From: Aquanectria penicillioides
Lineage: Eukaryota > Ascomycota > Sordariomycetes > Hypocreales > Nectriaceae
Direction: 5' to 3'
Assembly: GCA_003415625.1 (NCBI GenBank)
Contig: PYIU01000005.1
Span: 1,307,001-1,371,000 of the forward strand
Length of the DNA stretch: 64,000 nt
Both the position numbers and the translations under genes were made by a program. How positions within the stretch are numbered: position 1 is the stretch's first letter; every line of letters begins with the position of its first letter. The notes beneath the pieces were generated by a model. The model did not search any database. It worked only from the letters and a program-made list of their open reading frames with translations, and was not told where the DNA came from. This document shows, in pieces, positions 1 through 11,415 of the stretch.

Positions 1-213
1 TCTGCCCCGGCTTGAGTGAGCTGTCGGGATCGGCTGTCATCACCGCCGGGCCGTTGGGGCTGTTTGTAATCTTGAGAGTCCTGAAGGTGATTGGTCGGAG
101 AGGAGAGAAGAAAAGAAAGGAAAGGGAAGGAAAGGACGAGAAGAAGAGCAGCAGAGGCAAAGGACAGAGGAGAGAGCACCAAGAAACCCGACAAGTGTTC
201 GAGTCAGAGAGCC

Positions 214-1286
214 ATGGCCGCCGCGGTGAGAAGCGAAGCCAACATGAGGGCGGAAGAATCTCAGTCACCACAGCCAACCAAGGCCGCAGTCAAGCAAGGA
301 GCCAGTCACGACTACAAGGGCTTCGTTGCCGGCGTCTTCAGTGGCATCACCAAACTCACAGGTATGGAGCAGAGTCTGGAAGTCATGAACGGCCAATGGG
401 GCACGCTTTGCTAACTGCCGCTAACTACCGTACAGTCGGACATCCCTTCGACACCGTCAAGGTCCGCCTTCAAACCACTGACGCGACGCGCTTCAGCGGT
501 CCTCTGCAATGCCTCCTCCAGACCGTCCGCCATGAGGGCGTCTTCGGCCTATATAAGGGCGCCACGCCGCCCTTGGTGGGCTGGATGTTTATGGACTCGG
601 TCATGCTTGGTTCCCTGACTGTGTATAGGCGTCTTCTCTCGGAGCACGTCTTCAACGTCCAGCCCCACGCCAATGCGGCGACATCGCCCGGCGTGCGTAC
701 CAAGCTGCCCGCTTTCGGTCACGGCATCGCGGGCATCATGGCCGGCTGCACCGTGAGCTTTATCGCTGCGCCGATCGAGCATATCAAGGTCCGTCTGCAG
801 ATCCAGTACGCCGCCAACAAGGCCGAGCGACTATATGCCGGCCCAATTGACTGCATCCGCAAGGTGTACACGCACCACGGCGTCCGCGGCATCTATCACG
901 GTTTGTCGGCGACCTTGCTGTTCCGAAGCTTCTTCTTCTTCTGGTGGGGCAGCTATGACTTGCTGTCGACCTGGTTCCGCAAAAACACCAGCCTGAGCGC
1001 TCCGGCCATCAACTTCTGGGCCGGTGGATTGAGCGCTCAGATTTTCTGGTTGACGAGTTACCCCAGTGACGTCGTCAAGCAGCGCATCATGACAGATCCG
1101 CTGGGCGGCGGCTTAGGCGACGGCACAAGACAGTTTAGCCGTTGGAAGGAGGCCGCCACGGCTGTGTATCGAGAGAACGGATGGAGAGGATACTGGAGAG
1201 GATTCGTGCCGTGCTTCTTGCGGGCGTTCCCGGCGAATGCAATGGCTCTGGTGGTGTTTGAGGGCGTTATGCGAGCGCTGCCTTGA
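214..1286 (+). CDS. Mitochondrial carrier protein (SLC25 family, YMC1/carnitine-ornithine-like)
   Basis: Exons 214-361 and 436-1286 give 332 aa. The 74-nt intron starts GTATGG and ends TACAG; splicing joins ...ITKLT to VGHPFDTVKVRLQT in frame. All three carrier signatures are visible: PFDTVKVRLQ, PIEHIKVRLQ and PSDVVKQRIM, one per 100-residue repeat, each with a downstream glycine-rich segment such as GVFGLYKG and GVRGIYHG. These define a six-helix inner-membrane solute exchanger. The length is normal for the family. The PIEHIKVRLQ second repeat resembles the YMC1/carnitine-ornithine branch, but the substrate cannot be read from sequence. I chose ATG 214 because the frame upstream has no ATG start and encodes only a purine-rich leader. 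The gene is followed tail-to-tail by eL22. Family assignment is firm; substrate is open. Confidence 0.93.
362..435 (+). other. Intron of the mitochondrial carrier gene
   Basis: The 74-nt intron starts GTATGG and ends ACCGTACAG, with CTAAC-type branch candidates about 15-20 nt before the acceptor (gctaactaccg). Removing it restores the first P-x-D-x-x-K signature. Confidence 0.9.
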
Positions 1287-1595
1287 AAGGATGCGAGTTT
1301 GAGGTTTCAACATACCCCTTCAGTATTGGATAGAAAGGAAAACCCTATGGAATGGGAATGGGTCCAAAAATCATATCTTGTTTTACGGCAGTCTTACTCA
1401 TGTATTCAATCACATACACACAAACACACACACACACACACACAGAGCAATATAGACACATAGCACAAGTCTCGCTGGAGAAAGAACACCAATTGGTGCC
1501 ACACACAAATGGCTGGTTCTATTGGCCAAGTCCTAAACTTTTCCGGTCCCAATTCACCAACCCATTCCTGCGCCGTTCCAATGCAATGCAGTCGT
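1287..1595. repeat. Intergenic 3' region with (CA)n microsatellite
   Basis: This is the space between the convergent carrier and eL22 genes. At about 1413-1444 it carries a nearly pure CA dinucleotide run interrupted by AAA and TAC. No coding sequence was seen; it holds the 3' UTRs of both neighbours. Confidence 0.7.
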
Positions 1596-2280
1596 TTACT
1601 CGTCGTCCTCATCAACCTCGTCGTTGACGACGTTGAAGAACTTGAGCTCGTAGACACCTCGGGAGGTAGAGACGACACGGAGCCAGTCACGGAGCTGCTG
1701 CTTCTTGAGGAACTTCTTGGTCCTGACGAAACGACGTTAGCACAGGAATGAGAAAAATAAATAAACAAAAGAACCCCTTGCCAAGCATGAGGTCTTATTA
1801 GAGGCGACTTACAGGTACTTGAGGTAGCGGCCAGACAGGTCGTTGTGGGCAATGATCTCGATCTTGCCCTCACCCTGCTGCTGGACGATGACGTTGTCGC
1901 CCAGGTTGTTGGTGCGGCCCTCGACCTTGATGCGGTCCTGGAGGAACTTCTCGAAGGCAGCGACATCGAAGATCTTGTCGCTAGCGGGCTGCGAAGCGTT
2001 GATGATGAACTGTGTGCGCAATCGCGTTAGCTCTTCCGATCTGCTTGCAATACCAATTTCCACCCCGAATCGATTTTCGCGGTTGCTGCGGTCGTCGATG
2101 TCGTCATCGTGGATAGAGGTTCGTTTCGTACCTTCTTGGTCTGCTTCTGGGCCTTGCCCGACTTCTTCTGTTGATTTGACACTTAGCCTACTGCATTTTC
2201 GCGGCGCCTCGCTTCGAACATACTGGTCGAAGAGGGCCTACAGCAAAGCGGTGTCATGTACGTACAGTCTGAGGAGCCAT
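1596..2280 (-). CDS. rpl22: 60S ribosomal protein eL22
   Basis: Four exons on the minus strand: 2280-2266, 2167-2132, 2009-1813 and 1722-1596, giving 124 aa. The product starts [17 protein letters not shown], continues [20 protein letters not shown] and [13 protein letters not shown], then the eL22 hallmark [33 protein letters not shown], and an acidic tail ending DEVDEDDE. All donors are canonical (GTACGT, GTACGA, GTAAGT) and all acceptors are YAG. Length matches the family. Three introns, two clustered in the first 20 codons, are typical of ribosomal protein genes in filamentous ascomycetes. It is a structural component of the large ribosomal subunit near the exit tunnel. The identification is secure. 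Confidence 0.95.
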
Positions 2281-3556
2281 TGTGACTTGTGTTTGTGTGT
2301 GGATGGTTAGGAACGCAAAGAGGTAGAATCCTGCGCCTGCAAAAGAGATTGATGTGGAAGAAAAGTACTTGGTGGGTTGGCGATGCGGAACTGCGAACTT
2401 TCGGCCACAATTTTCGTGGGGTAGCAAAAATGGCCAAAAATTAGGGTTGAGTCGGATTAACTGTCGGGCCAAGAATTTGGGTGGAAAGCTGAGGCGAGGA
2501 ACAAGACCAAAACTGTAGTCACGTGATAATCTCACATCGTCTTGTCGAGCCATGAATAGGACAACAGCTGGGCAGTACGGTCTCCAAGAAATTCACCTGA
2601 ATAAAAGTTGAATCTTGAATGTAGCCTTGGTATTTCATATGATGGGGGATTTCGTGATACTTTTGTCAAGTTAATCTTGCTTGATCGATGATACCAAATG
2701 CGTTGACGTCGGGTCCTAGTCTCTCAGCATCTCTACGCCAGTACGTGTTGCAGAGATGGGAATGCATGTCTCTGTTCTGCCGAGACATATGAGGAGGCGC
2801 CTACGAGCTCTGGCTGGATCTTCTAGAACCCTTCGGGATACTGGAAGAACGTAAAGTGGTATTCTAAATATGATAACGTCGAGCAACGCAGTGGGGAAAC
2901 AGATAATGCCAAGGGTAGCATGAACTAGACAACGCCGACTTCGTAGTATCCTCATCTATTGTAAAGACCAAAAAATGCACTAAAAGTAGCCGATTATTAA
3001 TGAGCGATATTACTAGCAGCAGTCATTAGCTATCTAAGTATGGGTATTCACTGGACTAGTTGAATAGCTTCATTATACCCATCCTATCTGAGTTCTCAAC
3101 GCAATATCAAAGCAATGAGATATTTAACTGTTTGGATTCTGGGGGAATATGCGACATTCATTAGTAAGATTGCGTGTCTAATGTTCGAATGTGCAACGAA
3201 TCGTGCCTGTGCTGAGACACTTGGCGAGGAATTGATGCCTGTTTTCCTGGTTCGCCCAACGGTTGCCTCGCCTCGCCGCGCTCTTACGCCACCGCCGCCC
3301 TCTTTACAACCCAATCTCACGCGCCTCCGAACTCACGCAACGACGAAGGAGATAGGACATACCCATCTCAGAATTTTGGGGGAAATATAAGGCACTGAAC
3401 AGACTGTGGGAAATCTTTAGACCCCTATTTGGTCCGTCTTGTTCAATGTTCAACGTCATCGGAAGCTGGGGGTGACCTCATCCTATCACATTTGGCTTGT
3501 CTTTGAATCGCCAATTCAATATCCGCCCCGCCTGTCCGTCGTGGCCAGCCGTTCAA
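2281..3556. promoter_or_regulatory. Divergent intergenic region between eL22 and the Clr5-ankyrin gene
   Basis: No convincing gene was seen. The left part is the eL22 upstream region. The stretch from about 2580 to 3120 is clearly more AT-rich than the flanks, with many TA steps, and might be an eroded repeat. The right part leads into the Clr5-ankyrin start. Confidence 0.4.
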
Positions 3557-6500
3557 ATGGAGAGACGCAACAAGAAGTTCACTGTCTTAGAACCCTACCG
3601 GGACGAGATATTGAACCTTTATTTTGACGAGGATTGGACGCTTAGTCGTATCAATAAACGCATGACCGACAAGTATCGCCTCAATGCTACGTAAGGCACC
3701 ATACCCGCTCATTCAGTCTTTGGCCAACTCACAAAATATCGATAGCGATAGACAATACAAATGGCTGGTGCACTACAAAAACTCAGGAAGATCCAAGAAT
3801 CTTACTAGGAAAGACTGGGACTATATCATCTCAGAAGTTCACAAGAGACTTCAAAAGAACCAAAAGACCCAAGTTCTTTGGGATGATAAAGTAGTCGATC
3901 CAAAAAGACTCGAAAGGGAACTTGCACGTTACAATCCTGCCTTGAGACGAGTCCCCCATAATCTCAGTATGTTCGAACCTGTAAACCCTGGTGTTTGTCA
4001 TTGACATATCATGTAGCTGGCTATTCGGATCGAATCAAGATACGCACTCCTCCAAGGATATCATCGCCATCGCCAAATGGCCCGGAACCTCCACCATCTG
4101 ATTTGGATTTTACGAACGCGTATGAAGAAGATGCCATGAGTATATATGTTCCATTTGATGCCTTGTCAGAACACGACTATGGTTCACTCTCGGTGCTCGG
4201 AAGGGAAATGTACTTGTCGGGTATTCCAGTTTTTGGCCGCGGCGAACAGTTTATTCTTCCAAGTATGCACTCTGAGGAACGTTTATTTGAATTGTGTCTT
4301 ACAAATGTCTAGATAACGACCCCGGATTTCTTTGCACCATAAACAGCTCAAATCCCATAGGATGGCGCATCCCTCCCGCTGTGCCATTTCAATCATCAAT
4401 TGAGAGGCCTCCAAATCATACATGGTCGTGGGAGACACTAGCCTCAATGCTTGCGTCTGAAGCCTTTATGGATATTCGACGAGTTACTCCGGGATTTCCA
4501 ACGACAACTAGTGAACTGGGATATTGTTCAAAAACGGATCTCTTAAACATGGTAGTCAACTATATTATCAACTTTGAGATGTTTGACATCAAGGACGAGA
4601 TGGCGTTCTCGAAAATTCTATCATGGCTTATTGATGACGCTCAGAAGGATCTTTTGGAACTCTTATTTAAGTCGAAAAGAGAACGACTTGTGTCATTCTC
4701 ATGGAGCTTCATCAGACGAACGCATTGGGCCGAGAATTTCTCAAACGTTGCACACCCGCCCGACAAAATTGCACGTGCCATCCGACTCGCGTTCCTGGCC
4801 ATTGAAGACTCTGCTTCCCAGCACTTTCCGGGGATCGAGGCTAATTCGCTGCTTGAGTTGTTTGCAGGATTTAAACTTCCGGACATCATTAGAAAGCTGT
4901 TGGACTCTCATGTTAAGATTAGGCAGCTTGCAGACCTTGATGTGCATGAAGCCTTTCTAAGAGCCATTCTGTCTCAGAACTGGCCATGCGTGTCAATCAT
5001 GCTCGAACATGGAGCGCCTGTTCGTCACCTGACCAGTGCTCTGTGGCAACATCTCGAAGATGATCAGGATACGAAGAACCTGTCGTACTTGGAGGAGATA
5101 CTGCCCATTCTGCGAATACATAAAGTCGACAAAGGGGTATTCGACGAATTTACCCCACTGTCATTCCCTTTTACGTATGCGGAACTTTGTGCCTTCCAGT
5201 CCCCCAAGTTGGCCAATTTGGTCATGGATTCGATTCTCGACCCACTGAGCCTACAACTCTGCACAATCTTAATAGAATTACCTCGCCAGGATGGAGTTGA
5301 TGAATCTCCTGCCAGAGAACTCGCACTGTTGGGCGGCACCAAGTTCGAAAATATCGACCTAGTCCGCTCGCTTTTGGCGTCTGGAGTTGACCCCAACTGT
5401 CCCAAAATCCATTCAGAGAGGGACATGGTTGGAAGCCTGACTGTTGACTTTCCAGATTCCTCAAATACTTCTACACTGAATGCCGAGAAGAGATTCCAAG
5501 TCTGGGCCGGTGGCCAGGTGCAACTACCCATTGAGTTGGCTTTCATGAATCGCGACGCTTTAACAGTTCGCCATATGCTGGAAGCAAATGCGGAATTGTC
5601 TGAGGATTCTATTGGATACATCGGCTTATACTCCTTCGATCTAGGGGAAATTACATCCTTCATGGAGGCCATGGCTCCGATATTTCACAAGCCAAACTAT
5701 ATATACTACACTGGACACCATCTGCTGGGTTTCGCCGTATCTACAGACGACCTGGGGTTGATACACACTCTGGTTGAGTCAGGAGTGCAAATCAACGACG
5801 CCACCGCAATATTTGGGTTCAAGGAACCGATAACGCCACTAATGTTTGCATTGCTATTCGGAAGTGTCCAGACTGTCAAGCTTCTCTGGACCCTGGGAGC
5901 TAGGTTCAGCCACGAACCGCCGATTGCTGGTGCCTATGAAGCTCAAGAACTTTGTGACCAAGCTTTCTCTAAACTGATGCGAGACCTAGGAGGGAAGATA
6001 GGGTTTCTAATTGAGAAGAAAGCCTGCCTAAATATCCCTTGCGACGCCCATGGATATTCTGAACACGAATTGACTGCACTTCAGTCACTCCTCTCATCAA
6101 TGGAACCGAACATACCCCTCGATGGAAAGGCTCTGAACATTGTCGAAATACTTGTTACTGGTGGCGCGGATGTGGATTCTACTCAATCAATATCGGAAAC
6201 ACCTCTTCAGATCGCATCCCGCCGTGGCCGGTTCGATATAATGAAGCATCTCATTGAGCATGAAGCGGATGTAAACATTAGTCGAGGGATGGGGGAGAAG
6301 GACCTGTGCCCCCTTGCATATGCATGCACAACGCCCGAGTTTAAAATTCGGAAGAAGGTTCAAGGAGGCTTCTCAGATCGGAGCGTGAAGCAGTCTGAGG
6401 TTGTGCAGTATTTGATCGACAACGGCGCTGATGTCAACCGGGTGTCCGAGGGTCAACCCACGACGCTTGCTGCCGCATGCTCCTACGGGACGCTCGATTG

Positions 6501-7068
6501 TGTTCGCATACTGGTCAGGAACGGTGCAAATATTCATCTGAGAAGCCGCTTCCAGACGAGGATATATCCTCAGAGCATTCAAAATGACAACGGAGGCGGG
6601 ACTCCTCTTCAACATGCGTGTTGGGGGTCAGGGCGGACTGACACTTTACCAATTGCGCAGTTCCTTATTGAAGAGGGAGCTGATGTTAATGCTCCGCCGG
6701 CACCATTCACAGCACTCCAATTGGCAACCTGTAGAGGCGACTTCAACATGGTACTCCTCCTTCTTGAGAAGACTGCTAACGTAAATGCACCATGTGGTTT
6801 CCCGGGAATTGGGACTGCGATCGACATGGCAGCTTGGCATGGGTATTTTGACATTGTAAAGATGCTCATCAATGCGGGAGCGGAAAAGACTGTCACAAGA
6901 AACAGATTCTCCAACGCGATAGCGCTGGCAAGGGAAGACGGATACTTCAATGTTGTGCACTACTTGGAGAACGTGCGGCGCTCTGCAGCCCAGACTACTC
7001 CAAGAATAGTTCCGGTAACGGAAGAGAATTTGGAGCCCGATGGAGATGCTGAAATGGAGCATCTGTAA
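3557..7068 (+). CDS. Clr5-domain ankyrin-repeat protein, 1118 aa
   Basis: Four exons (3557-3690, 3746-3966, 4017-4262, 4313-7068) join in frame. The N-terminus (about aa 8-60: EPYRDEILNLYFDEDWTLSR, then RQYKWLVHYKNSGRSKN) matches a Clr5 domain, a fungal helical module named for S. pombe Clr5 and usually placed before variable C-terminal domains. The middle (aa 150-500) is helical and unrecognised. From about aa 700 there are ankyrin repeats: TPLQIASRRGRFDIMKHLIE, TTLAAACSYGTLDCVRILVR, TPLQHACWGSG and TALQLATCRGDFNMVLLLLE. The likely role is a protein-interaction scaffold; no enzyme motif is visible. Codons are more AT-ending than in the housekeeping neighbours, which suggests accessory DNA. 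ATG 3557 is the first in frame; the frame open upstream lacks an ATG. It converges on the secreted-protein gene. Confidence 0.88.
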
Positions 7069-7234
7069 TGACACTTGCTTATCGAACAACATCTTCAAGA
7101 GGAGAAAGAGGGTGAAAGCGTGTGATTCATATGACACAAGTCGAGAGACAGCAAAGAAGATTAACAAAATGAGTGAATATTTACGGAGATATTGCGCCAT
7201 TGTGTCAGAAATCTCCAAATAGAAACCTTCCCAT

Positions 7235-8035
7235 CTATTGTTGCTCCTCCTCAACATCCTTGACGAACTTGACAAATTCCACACGATTGCTCTGATCAGT
7301 ATGGTTATGACTGATCTTGTTGTCCTCATCTTGGTTCGCCTTGTTTTCCTTATTCTCTTTTGCGAGCTCCTTTGGCTTTTGCTCCTCGACCTTCTGCTGA
7401 TTGGCCTTGTTTTCCTTGTTTCCCTTGGCTTGCTCTTTTGTGTCGTGTCCCCCAACATGTTGCTTGTTGGCGTTGTGTTCTTTGATGGTCTTGTGTTCCT
7501 TGTTCTTGGAGTGCTCATTCTTCTTGGGCTCAGTATTTTCAACTTCATGCTCCCAAATCTTGACGTTGACCTCATACTCCAGATGCGTGTATGCCTTTGC
7601 ATTCTTCTTCTTGTCTTTGGCTTCTCCCTTGGCCCCCGCATCATTGCCTTGTTTCTTTGCCTCTTTGCTCTTCGCGACGGATTGTTTGGGCTCAGAATTT
7701 AAAGCCTTGGGCTCAATATCGGTGCTCTTTTCACCATCAGAGTTGCTTAGCTGACGAGAATGGAACCTGGCCAATGTTGATCGGGAATTCTCGGGCACAT
7801 GACGCTTATCCAATTCATCCTCTCCCCAAGGGGGGTCAAGTCTTCGATATTCGGGGTCCTTGTATTTTGGACTGAATAAAGGCCTCCCTTTGAACTCTGG
7901 GCTCGTGAAAACCCACGAGCTCATCCTTGTGGTTCGCGGAATCAGGTTGGGATTTTTGCAATGGCTTGCTGATGGGAGAGGCGTTGCAAATACTCCAGCC
8001 AGGAGGACCGACAAGATAGCTAGCGAAGACCGCAT
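7235..8035 (-). CDS. Secreted Lys/Glu/Asn-rich protein with signal peptide and Kex2-like site
   Basis: A single exon encodes 266 aa. Residues 1-18 (MRSSLAILSVLLAGVFAT) form a clear signal peptide. The next 75 residues are ordinary in composition (SSWVFTSPEFKGRPLFSPKY, WGEDELDKRHVPENS), with a dibasic KR that could be a Kex2 site. The remainder is low complexity, rich in K, E, N, Q and H, with loose repeats of the KENKANQ and KEHK type. There is one cysteine, so this is not a disulphide-rich effector. No family was recognised. It lies tail-to-tail with the Clr5-ankyrin gene, 166 bp away. It may be a secreted or wall-associated protein or an effector candidate; function is unknown. Confidence 0.72.
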   Translation of the reverse strand: MRSSLAILSVLLAGVFATPLPSASHCKNPNLIPRTTRMSSWVFTSPEFKGRPLFSPKYKDPEYRRLDPPWGEDELDKRHVPENSRSTLARFHSRQLSNSDGEKSTDIEPKALNSEPKQSVAKSKEAKKQGNDAGAKGEAKDKKKNAKAYTHLEYEVNVKIWEHEVENTEPKKNEHSKNKEHKTIKEHNANKQHVGGHDTKEQAKGNKENKANQQKVEEQKPKELAKENKENKANQDEDNKISHNHTDQSNRVEFVKFVKDVEEEQQ

Positions 8036-8450
8036 TTTTGTTCTAGAAAAAGCGAAGAGGTGAGGGGGGCCAATTTGATGAATTTGAATAAGAGTTTTAG
8101 TTGGGCTGATTAGTTGAATGAGCGGGAGTAATTGGAATTAATACTTCAAAGATGAGAAAGTTTCTGGCTCAGTAAGCCAAATGCAGAGTTGAGGTAAAAC
8201 TCGCATGAGGACAACCTCTTTGACCACCCCATCTTAGTGATTTTTTTTAATGAGTGAACCAAGAATGGATGAAACTTAAACGACGAGCTCGAATGTGATA
8301 CATATACGACCCATTTTCTACCTAACTGATATCTGCGGCGTGACAGTGAGTATGGAAGCGAAGCGACATGCAGAGCCCACAACTTGGAGGGTCTATGATC
8401 CACATACGCAAGCCCTGGTGGACATCACAAGCGGGTCTTCAAGATCGTGC
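8036..8450. other. 5' flank of the secreted-protein gene and of tRNA-Leu
   Basis: This is a moderately AT-rich non-coding stretch between the start of the secreted protein and the tRNA. No further gene was seen. Confidence 0.5.
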
Positions 8451-8552
8451 GGTGAGATGGCCGAGTTGGTTATGGCGTCAGGTTAAGGTCACCTTAACAA
8501 CCTAAGATTCCTGATGGAGCAATCCTCCTGGGTTCGAGTCCCAGTCTCATCA
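8451..8552 (+). tRNA. tRNA-Leu (anticodon AAG) with 20-nt intron
   Basis: The acceptor stem GGTGAGA pairs with TCTCATC (one G-T wobble), followed by discriminator A at 8552. The D-arm GCC...GGC carries the A-box. The anticodon stem TCAGG/CCTGA flanks loop TT-AAG-G; the anticodon is at 8485-8487. The long variable arm (TGGAGCAATCCTC) marks a class II tRNA, and the T-arm is CTGGG-TTCGAGT-CCCAG. The intron at 8489-8508, after position 37, contains CCTTAA, which is perfectly complementary to loop TTAAGG, as expected for anticodon-intron pairing. A T8 run at 8559-8566 is a Pol III terminator. Confidence 0.93.
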
Positions 8553-8558
8553 ACTTCC

Positions 8559-8566
8559 TTTTTTTT
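8559..8566 (+). terminator. RNA polymerase III terminator
   Basis: A run of eight T lies six bases after the tRNA-Leu 3' end. Confidence 0.8.
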
Positions 8567-9087
8567 GCCTTTCATTTCTCTCATCTCCTCCGTCTATTGT
8601 GTGTGAGCGAATGTTGAAAGGTTCTTTTTAGACACGAGCTGAATGAACAAACTTCCTTCCAGAATTTTTCAGAAGTGGGGGAGCTTCGACATTGCTCTCT
8701 CTCTCATACTGATATGGATCGATCCCTAGGCCATGGTCACAAGGTGATGGTGGATTAATGAACAGGATCGAATGGATGGTTGCATCTTAAAATAATTTTT
8801 CTTTTCTTTTCATGGCTTGTTGTGGGTACAGAGTTGAATTACAGTCTCATAGACCTATGTACCTCTGACAATAACATGACAAAGCTTGTTGGAAACAATG
8901 GCTGAATTGAATTGGATTGAAGCCAAAACCGAACATAAACATATCTGTCATCCCCCCCCCCCCAAAAAAAGGAACAAGAAAACGAGAAAACAGAAATCAT
9001 GACAACTAACTCATTCCTATCGTCACACATGGTAACACATTCTCATCAATACATAGGTTGAATCGAAAAAAAAAACACCATCTTCCT
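8567..9087. other. 3' flank of the giant repeat-protein gene
   Basis: No gene was seen. It contains a C12 followed by an A7 homopolymer near 8952-8971 and presumably the 3' UTR of the minus-strand gene ending at 9088. Confidence 0.5.
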
Positions 9088-11368
9088 TCAGCCGAACAGC
9101 TTCTTGAATGCAGCCTTGATACCGCCCGGCTTCTTCTCATCTTCTCTCGCCTTTCGTCGTTCCTGGTGTCGTGCCCTTCGCGCGGCATCCTCAGGTGGAG
9201 TCTTGGAGGAAGTCTCTTCCTTGGGGACTCTAGAAGACCTTGATGGTCTGGACGATCTGGGAGCATCATCAACTGGGTAGCTTCGGTCGCGTCGTTCACT
9301 TCGGTCACGATCACGGTCACGGTCACGATCCCGATCACGATCACGATCCCGATCACGGTCTCGATCACGGTCCCGATCCCGGTCCCGATCCCGATCATCC
9401 CGAGTCCTGTGAGATCTACTTCGCGGCTCATCTGTAGGCTGCCGAGAGTGCCTGTGGCGCGCCGTCGATGAGCGCTTGAGGGGCTCAGGGGCTGGCGGTT
9501 CCCTTGCAGTCTCCACAGGCATGGGATCATCCCTGGGTGGGGGGGTGCCGCGAATCACTCCTTCAGAGTGCTTCATGTTAAAGAACTTCTTCTCAGGGAG
9601 AGGCGGTTCATCTCTCTCTAAAGAAGGACGCTCTTTCAGGTCATCGGGCCGAGTGCGAGTAGAGTGGCTGTGACGACGAGAGCGACGGTGTCTTCGCTCC
9701 GGCTCCGGCTCCGGCTCCGGTGCTTTGGCCCGGCTGCTCTCCTTGGCGGCAGAGGGCTCGCGCCTGCGCTCAGATTCTCTGTCTCTTGTTCGTCGCTCAG
9801 ACCGTTCAGGCCGGTCGGATCGTTCAGGCCGTTCAGCTCGCTCGGCCTTTCGCTTGTCGTGGGCAGCCTGCTCCTCGGGAGTTCGGTGCCGTCTTCCAGA
9901 ACTGCCAGAATCGGCAGAGAACCCGCTGTCTCGCCTCTTTGGTGTCCTGGGCGGTGTGCCCGAGCCCGAGCTATCAGGTCGATGACGACGGTGAGAGTGA
10001 GTACCGGACGACCGCCTCAGGCTTTCTTTGAGCTCATCCTCACCGCGCACGCCACGCGACCGCGGCTCATCTTCACCGCGTTGCCGCCGAGGACGAAGTT
10101 CGTCATCAGGGCGCGTCCGATGGCGTCGTCTCTCATCTGACCTATGGGAACGTTTGTCGTCCTCTCCACGAGACCTGGCCTCCTTCAACTCTCTGTCTCT
10201 TGGCAACTCTTCGCGACTTCGGCCTGTGTGTTGGGAATGAGAATGACGGCGTCTGCGGCGTCTTTCTCCGTCCCTGTCGCTGCGGGACGAGCCGGATTCT
10301 CTGCTTTTGTCGTCTGTAAACAAGTCAGTAACGGACTTGTGAAGTTCCTCGTGCTCATCCTCGAAGCTCCTCCGTGAAGTAGAAGCAACTGGGGAGTTGT
10401 AGTCCATCGGTTCCATATTCATCTGATTTTCTAGGATTGGTAGACCATGCTGGTGGTGATTGCTATTAGGAGGTGGGCTACTGGGAGGGCTCAGGGCTTC
10501 CGCTGCAGCATATATGACTACCGCTGCCGCTACCGTATCTTCGGCGTGTTGGATAGTCATCTTGTTTTTCCGCCGAAGTGTATGAGCTCGCTGTATGCTT
10601 ATCATGTCTTTGTCAGGTATCACGATGCCAGGAGTTGGAGGCGTAAAACCATCCTCAATGGATGAAGTTTGGGGTAATTGAGACGCCTCTCTCTGCCTCA
10701 GTCCCTCATCAACCGTAGCGGTAGGATGTCTGAGATCTAAACGGGCCGGCGCTTTCGACCGAAGCCTCTCTCCAGGAAGAGTTTGCTGATGGAGATCTGG
10801 GTCGGCCAGTGCCCTAGGAGACTCATCTGATTCGACAGGGAAAGCGCGATGCCTAAGGGGAGGTCGGCTATCAGGTGCTTGGCTCGCCACGGGCTTGAAG
10901 ATTGGTTCCTTGGTGTATACCTCCGTTCCTGGACGTGGCCTCAGGGAGCGAGGTGGAAGACGTTGCTGTGTATCAAGAGAACGGGCCTGTTCGTGCTGGG
11001 TAGAGCTGCCCGGAGCCCATTCTCCTTGCAATGCTCTCTCCCTAGCAAGATCTGAATCATGATTCCGAACAGAGGTCGAGGCAATGGCAGCAGCAGCACC
11101 AGTAGCAATGGTACCAGCAGCTGCTGCACCAACTGCGCTGGTTTTTGCTTGATCTCGTGTGAAGGCTGAGTCCCCAGAAGAGCGGCGTGAATAAATCGCG
11201 GGTTTGGGAGGACTTTCCATCATCGGCGGGCTCTCAACCGTTGGAGGGCTCTCAACCTTTGGAGGGCTGTCCATCATTGGCGGCCTCTCAACTCTAGGGG
11301 CCATTCGGAACATTGGAGGATCTTGAACAGAATCTTCTTCTTCTGTCTCTGTATCGTCATCGTCATCT

Positions 11369-11415
<47 letters not shown>

